NCBI GenBank assembly: GCA_945878925.1
Contig: CAMDXE010000008.1
Location: 1 to 38,507, forward strand
Reading direction: 5' to 3'
DNA: 38,507 nucleotides
DNA from: Chitinophaga pinensis
GTDB taxonomy: Bacteria; Bacteroidota; Bacteroidia; NS11-12g; UBA9320
The translations under genes and the position numbers were made by a program. Within the stretch, counting starts at the first letter, position 1. The number at the start of each line of letters is the position of its first letter. The notes under the pieces are model-generated. The model ran no database searches. It had not been told where the DNA came from and saw only the letters and a program-made list of their open reading frames with translations. Positions 38,277 through 38,507 of the stretch are shown here, in pieces.

Positions 38277-38507
38277 GTGAATATTAATTTTAAGGGGCTG
38301 CCCATACACTATGAAATATTTGGTGACGGGCAACCCCTTATTTTTTTACATGGATTTAATGAAAATGGCAAAATTTGGGATTTGATAATTCCAATCCTTT
38401 CGAAACACTACGCATGCATAGTGGTCGATTTACCCGGCTTTGGCCAAAGTCCGTTGCCAGCTAAACTTTCATTAGCCTATATGGCCAATTCGGTACATAG
38501 GCTCATC
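38277..38507 (+). CDS. alpha/beta hydrolase, truncated by window end
   Basis: GTG start; VNINFKGLPIHYEIFGDGQPLIFLHGFNENGKIWD...VVDLPGFGQSP. Confidence 0.8.
   Translation, partial: MNINFKGLPIHYEIFGDGQPLIFLHGFNENGKIWDLIIPILSKHYACIVVDLPGFGQSPLPAKLSLAYMANSVHRLI

Noticed and set aside
1-38507. CRISPR arrays, rRNA genes, transposases, phage structural genes
   Set aside because: No regularly spaced repeats, rRNA-like sequence, transposase or phage motifs were seen.

Overview
This looks like an AT-rich Bacteroidota chromosomal window. Supporting signs are the T9SS-type C-terminal domain, TonB receptor plus DUF4249, and a TTTG-N19-TAnnTTTG promoter. Most of the window is ordinary core or housekeeping DNA: carboxyltransferase, YebC, SNF2 helicase, threonine aldolase, EF-G-like protein, saccharopine dehydrogenase family, epimerase, ABC transporter, TPR protein, M1 peptidase and PPIase. 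The less ordinary parts are: (1) a ~1.5 kb segment at the 3' side of tRNA-Val(UAC), bounded by a 113-bp direct repeat (107/113 identical by eye) and holding a decayed ParE-type toxin-antitoxin pair, an intact-looking PIN-type pair and a truncated gene remnant; (2) a G.U-rich hairpin in the long intergenic region upstream of an EF-G paralog whose G3/G4 motifs are non-canonical; (3) a contiguous CDP-alcohol phosphatidyltransferase / CdsA-like / DGK1-VTE5-like kinase run followed by an ABC exporter; (4) a FecI/FecR/TonB-receptor/DUF4249 locus with an extra 51-aa FecR-N-like ORF; (5) an M1 peptidase with a probable C-terminal beta-barrel; (6) a ComA-like phosphosulfolactate synthase. All family calls come from reading motifs by eye; no searches were run.
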